This document shows positions 5,232 to 5,334 of a DNA stretch of 5,334 bases, in pieces. Origin of the DNA: Clostridia bacterium (lineage in GTDB: Bacteria; Bacillota_A; Clostridia; Christensenellales; Borkfalkiaceae); assembly GCA_017462425.1 (NCBI GenBank), contig JAFTRD010000095.1, forward strand, positions 1-5,334, in the 5' to 3' direction. The stretch's first letter is position 1. Every line of letters begins with the position of its first letter. Under the pieces are notes generated by a model, which saw only the letters and a list, made by a program, of their open reading frames with translations, did not search any database and had not been told where the DNA came from. The position numbers were made by a program, and so were the translations under genes.

Positions 5232-5334
5232 TTAATGTGTGTTTTTAAAATAACCGAGCGCCATTGCACCGGCTTCGGCGACGCTTTTCGCCTTGATTGC
5301 CGGGCTTACCACGCTCACCCCGTTGCCCATTAAG
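5232..5334 (-). CDS. C-terminal end of an unidentified gene upstream of the capsid gene
   Basis: Only the last 33 residues are visible, then TAA at 5234-5232. The fragment starts LMGNGVSVVSPAIKAK and ends in an Ala/Gly-rich helix-like part and GYFKNTH. The other two frames are less convincing, and the gene ends 33 bases before the capsid ATG on the same strand, so co-transcription with capsid is likely. The position is where scaffold, protease or decoration genes commonly lie, but the residues do not identify one. The GNGV string also recalls motif X of C5 DNA methyltransferases, which is too short to rely on. Confidence 0.6.
   Translation of the reverse strand, partial: LMGNGVSVVSPAIKAKSVAEAGAMALGYFKNTH

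Noticed and set aside
5232..5334. C5 DNA methyltransferase end (motif X-like GNGV near the C-terminus)
   Set aside because: Four residues are not enough, and a methyltransferase directly before the capsid gene would be unusual. Sequence to the right of the window would settle it.

Overview
The window carries the end of a tailed-phage virion gene block (or prophage), followed by a pair of membrane-protein genes. All genes are on the minus strand, so the biological order runs from high to low coordinates. The host is most likely a member of Bacillota, probably an anaerobic clostridium. The grounds are near-consensus AGGAGG-type ribosome binding sites before almost every gene, a sigma-A-type promoter with A-tracts, intrinsic terminators, balanced base composition, and several cysteines in the virion proteins. 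No marker gene is present, so this taxonomic reading is inference. TAA, TAG and TGA all act as stops.

Layout in transcription order: (1) 5334-5232, the last 33 codons of an unidentified gene. (2) 5198-4032, an HK97-fold major capsid protein (388 aa). (3) 4031-3846, a 186-base intergenic region with an inverted repeat across the capsid stop codon, three tandem 11-bp repeats, and a 13-bp GU-containing hairpin followed by a U-tract. (4) 3845-3261, a 194-aa head-tail adaptor-like protein. (5) 3257-1863, a 464-aa beta-propeller-like tail nozzle or hub protein. (6) 1866-1360, a 168-aa protein of unknown function, translationally coupled to the nozzle gene. (7) A strong intrinsic terminator at 1322-1292. 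(8) A strong sigma-A promoter at 1258-1230. (9) 1174-347, a 275-aa polytopic membrane protein. (10) 308-1, a second membrane protein starting at GTG and running off the window.

The order capsid, ~190-aa adaptor, ~460-aa propeller-like protein matches the short-tailed (podovirus) modules T7 10-11-12 and P22 5-4-10. No tape measure, tail tube, ejection protein, fibre or lysis gene follows before the terminator. The most interesting signal is the hairpin plus U-tract between the capsid and adaptor genes. It sits where T7 places its partial terminator T-phi, and would give many capsid subunits and few adaptor and nozzle subunits from one transcript.

The membrane-protein pair has its own promoter directly behind the phage terminator. 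It is either flanking host sequence, which would put an element boundary near 1175-1360, or a cargo (moron) operon carried by the phage. The window alone cannot decide. The leader of this operon holds two mutually exclusive hairpins, one of which covers the ribosome binding site. No tRNA, rRNA, CRISPR array or insertion sequence was seen, and no gene-free stretch exceeds 300 bases.
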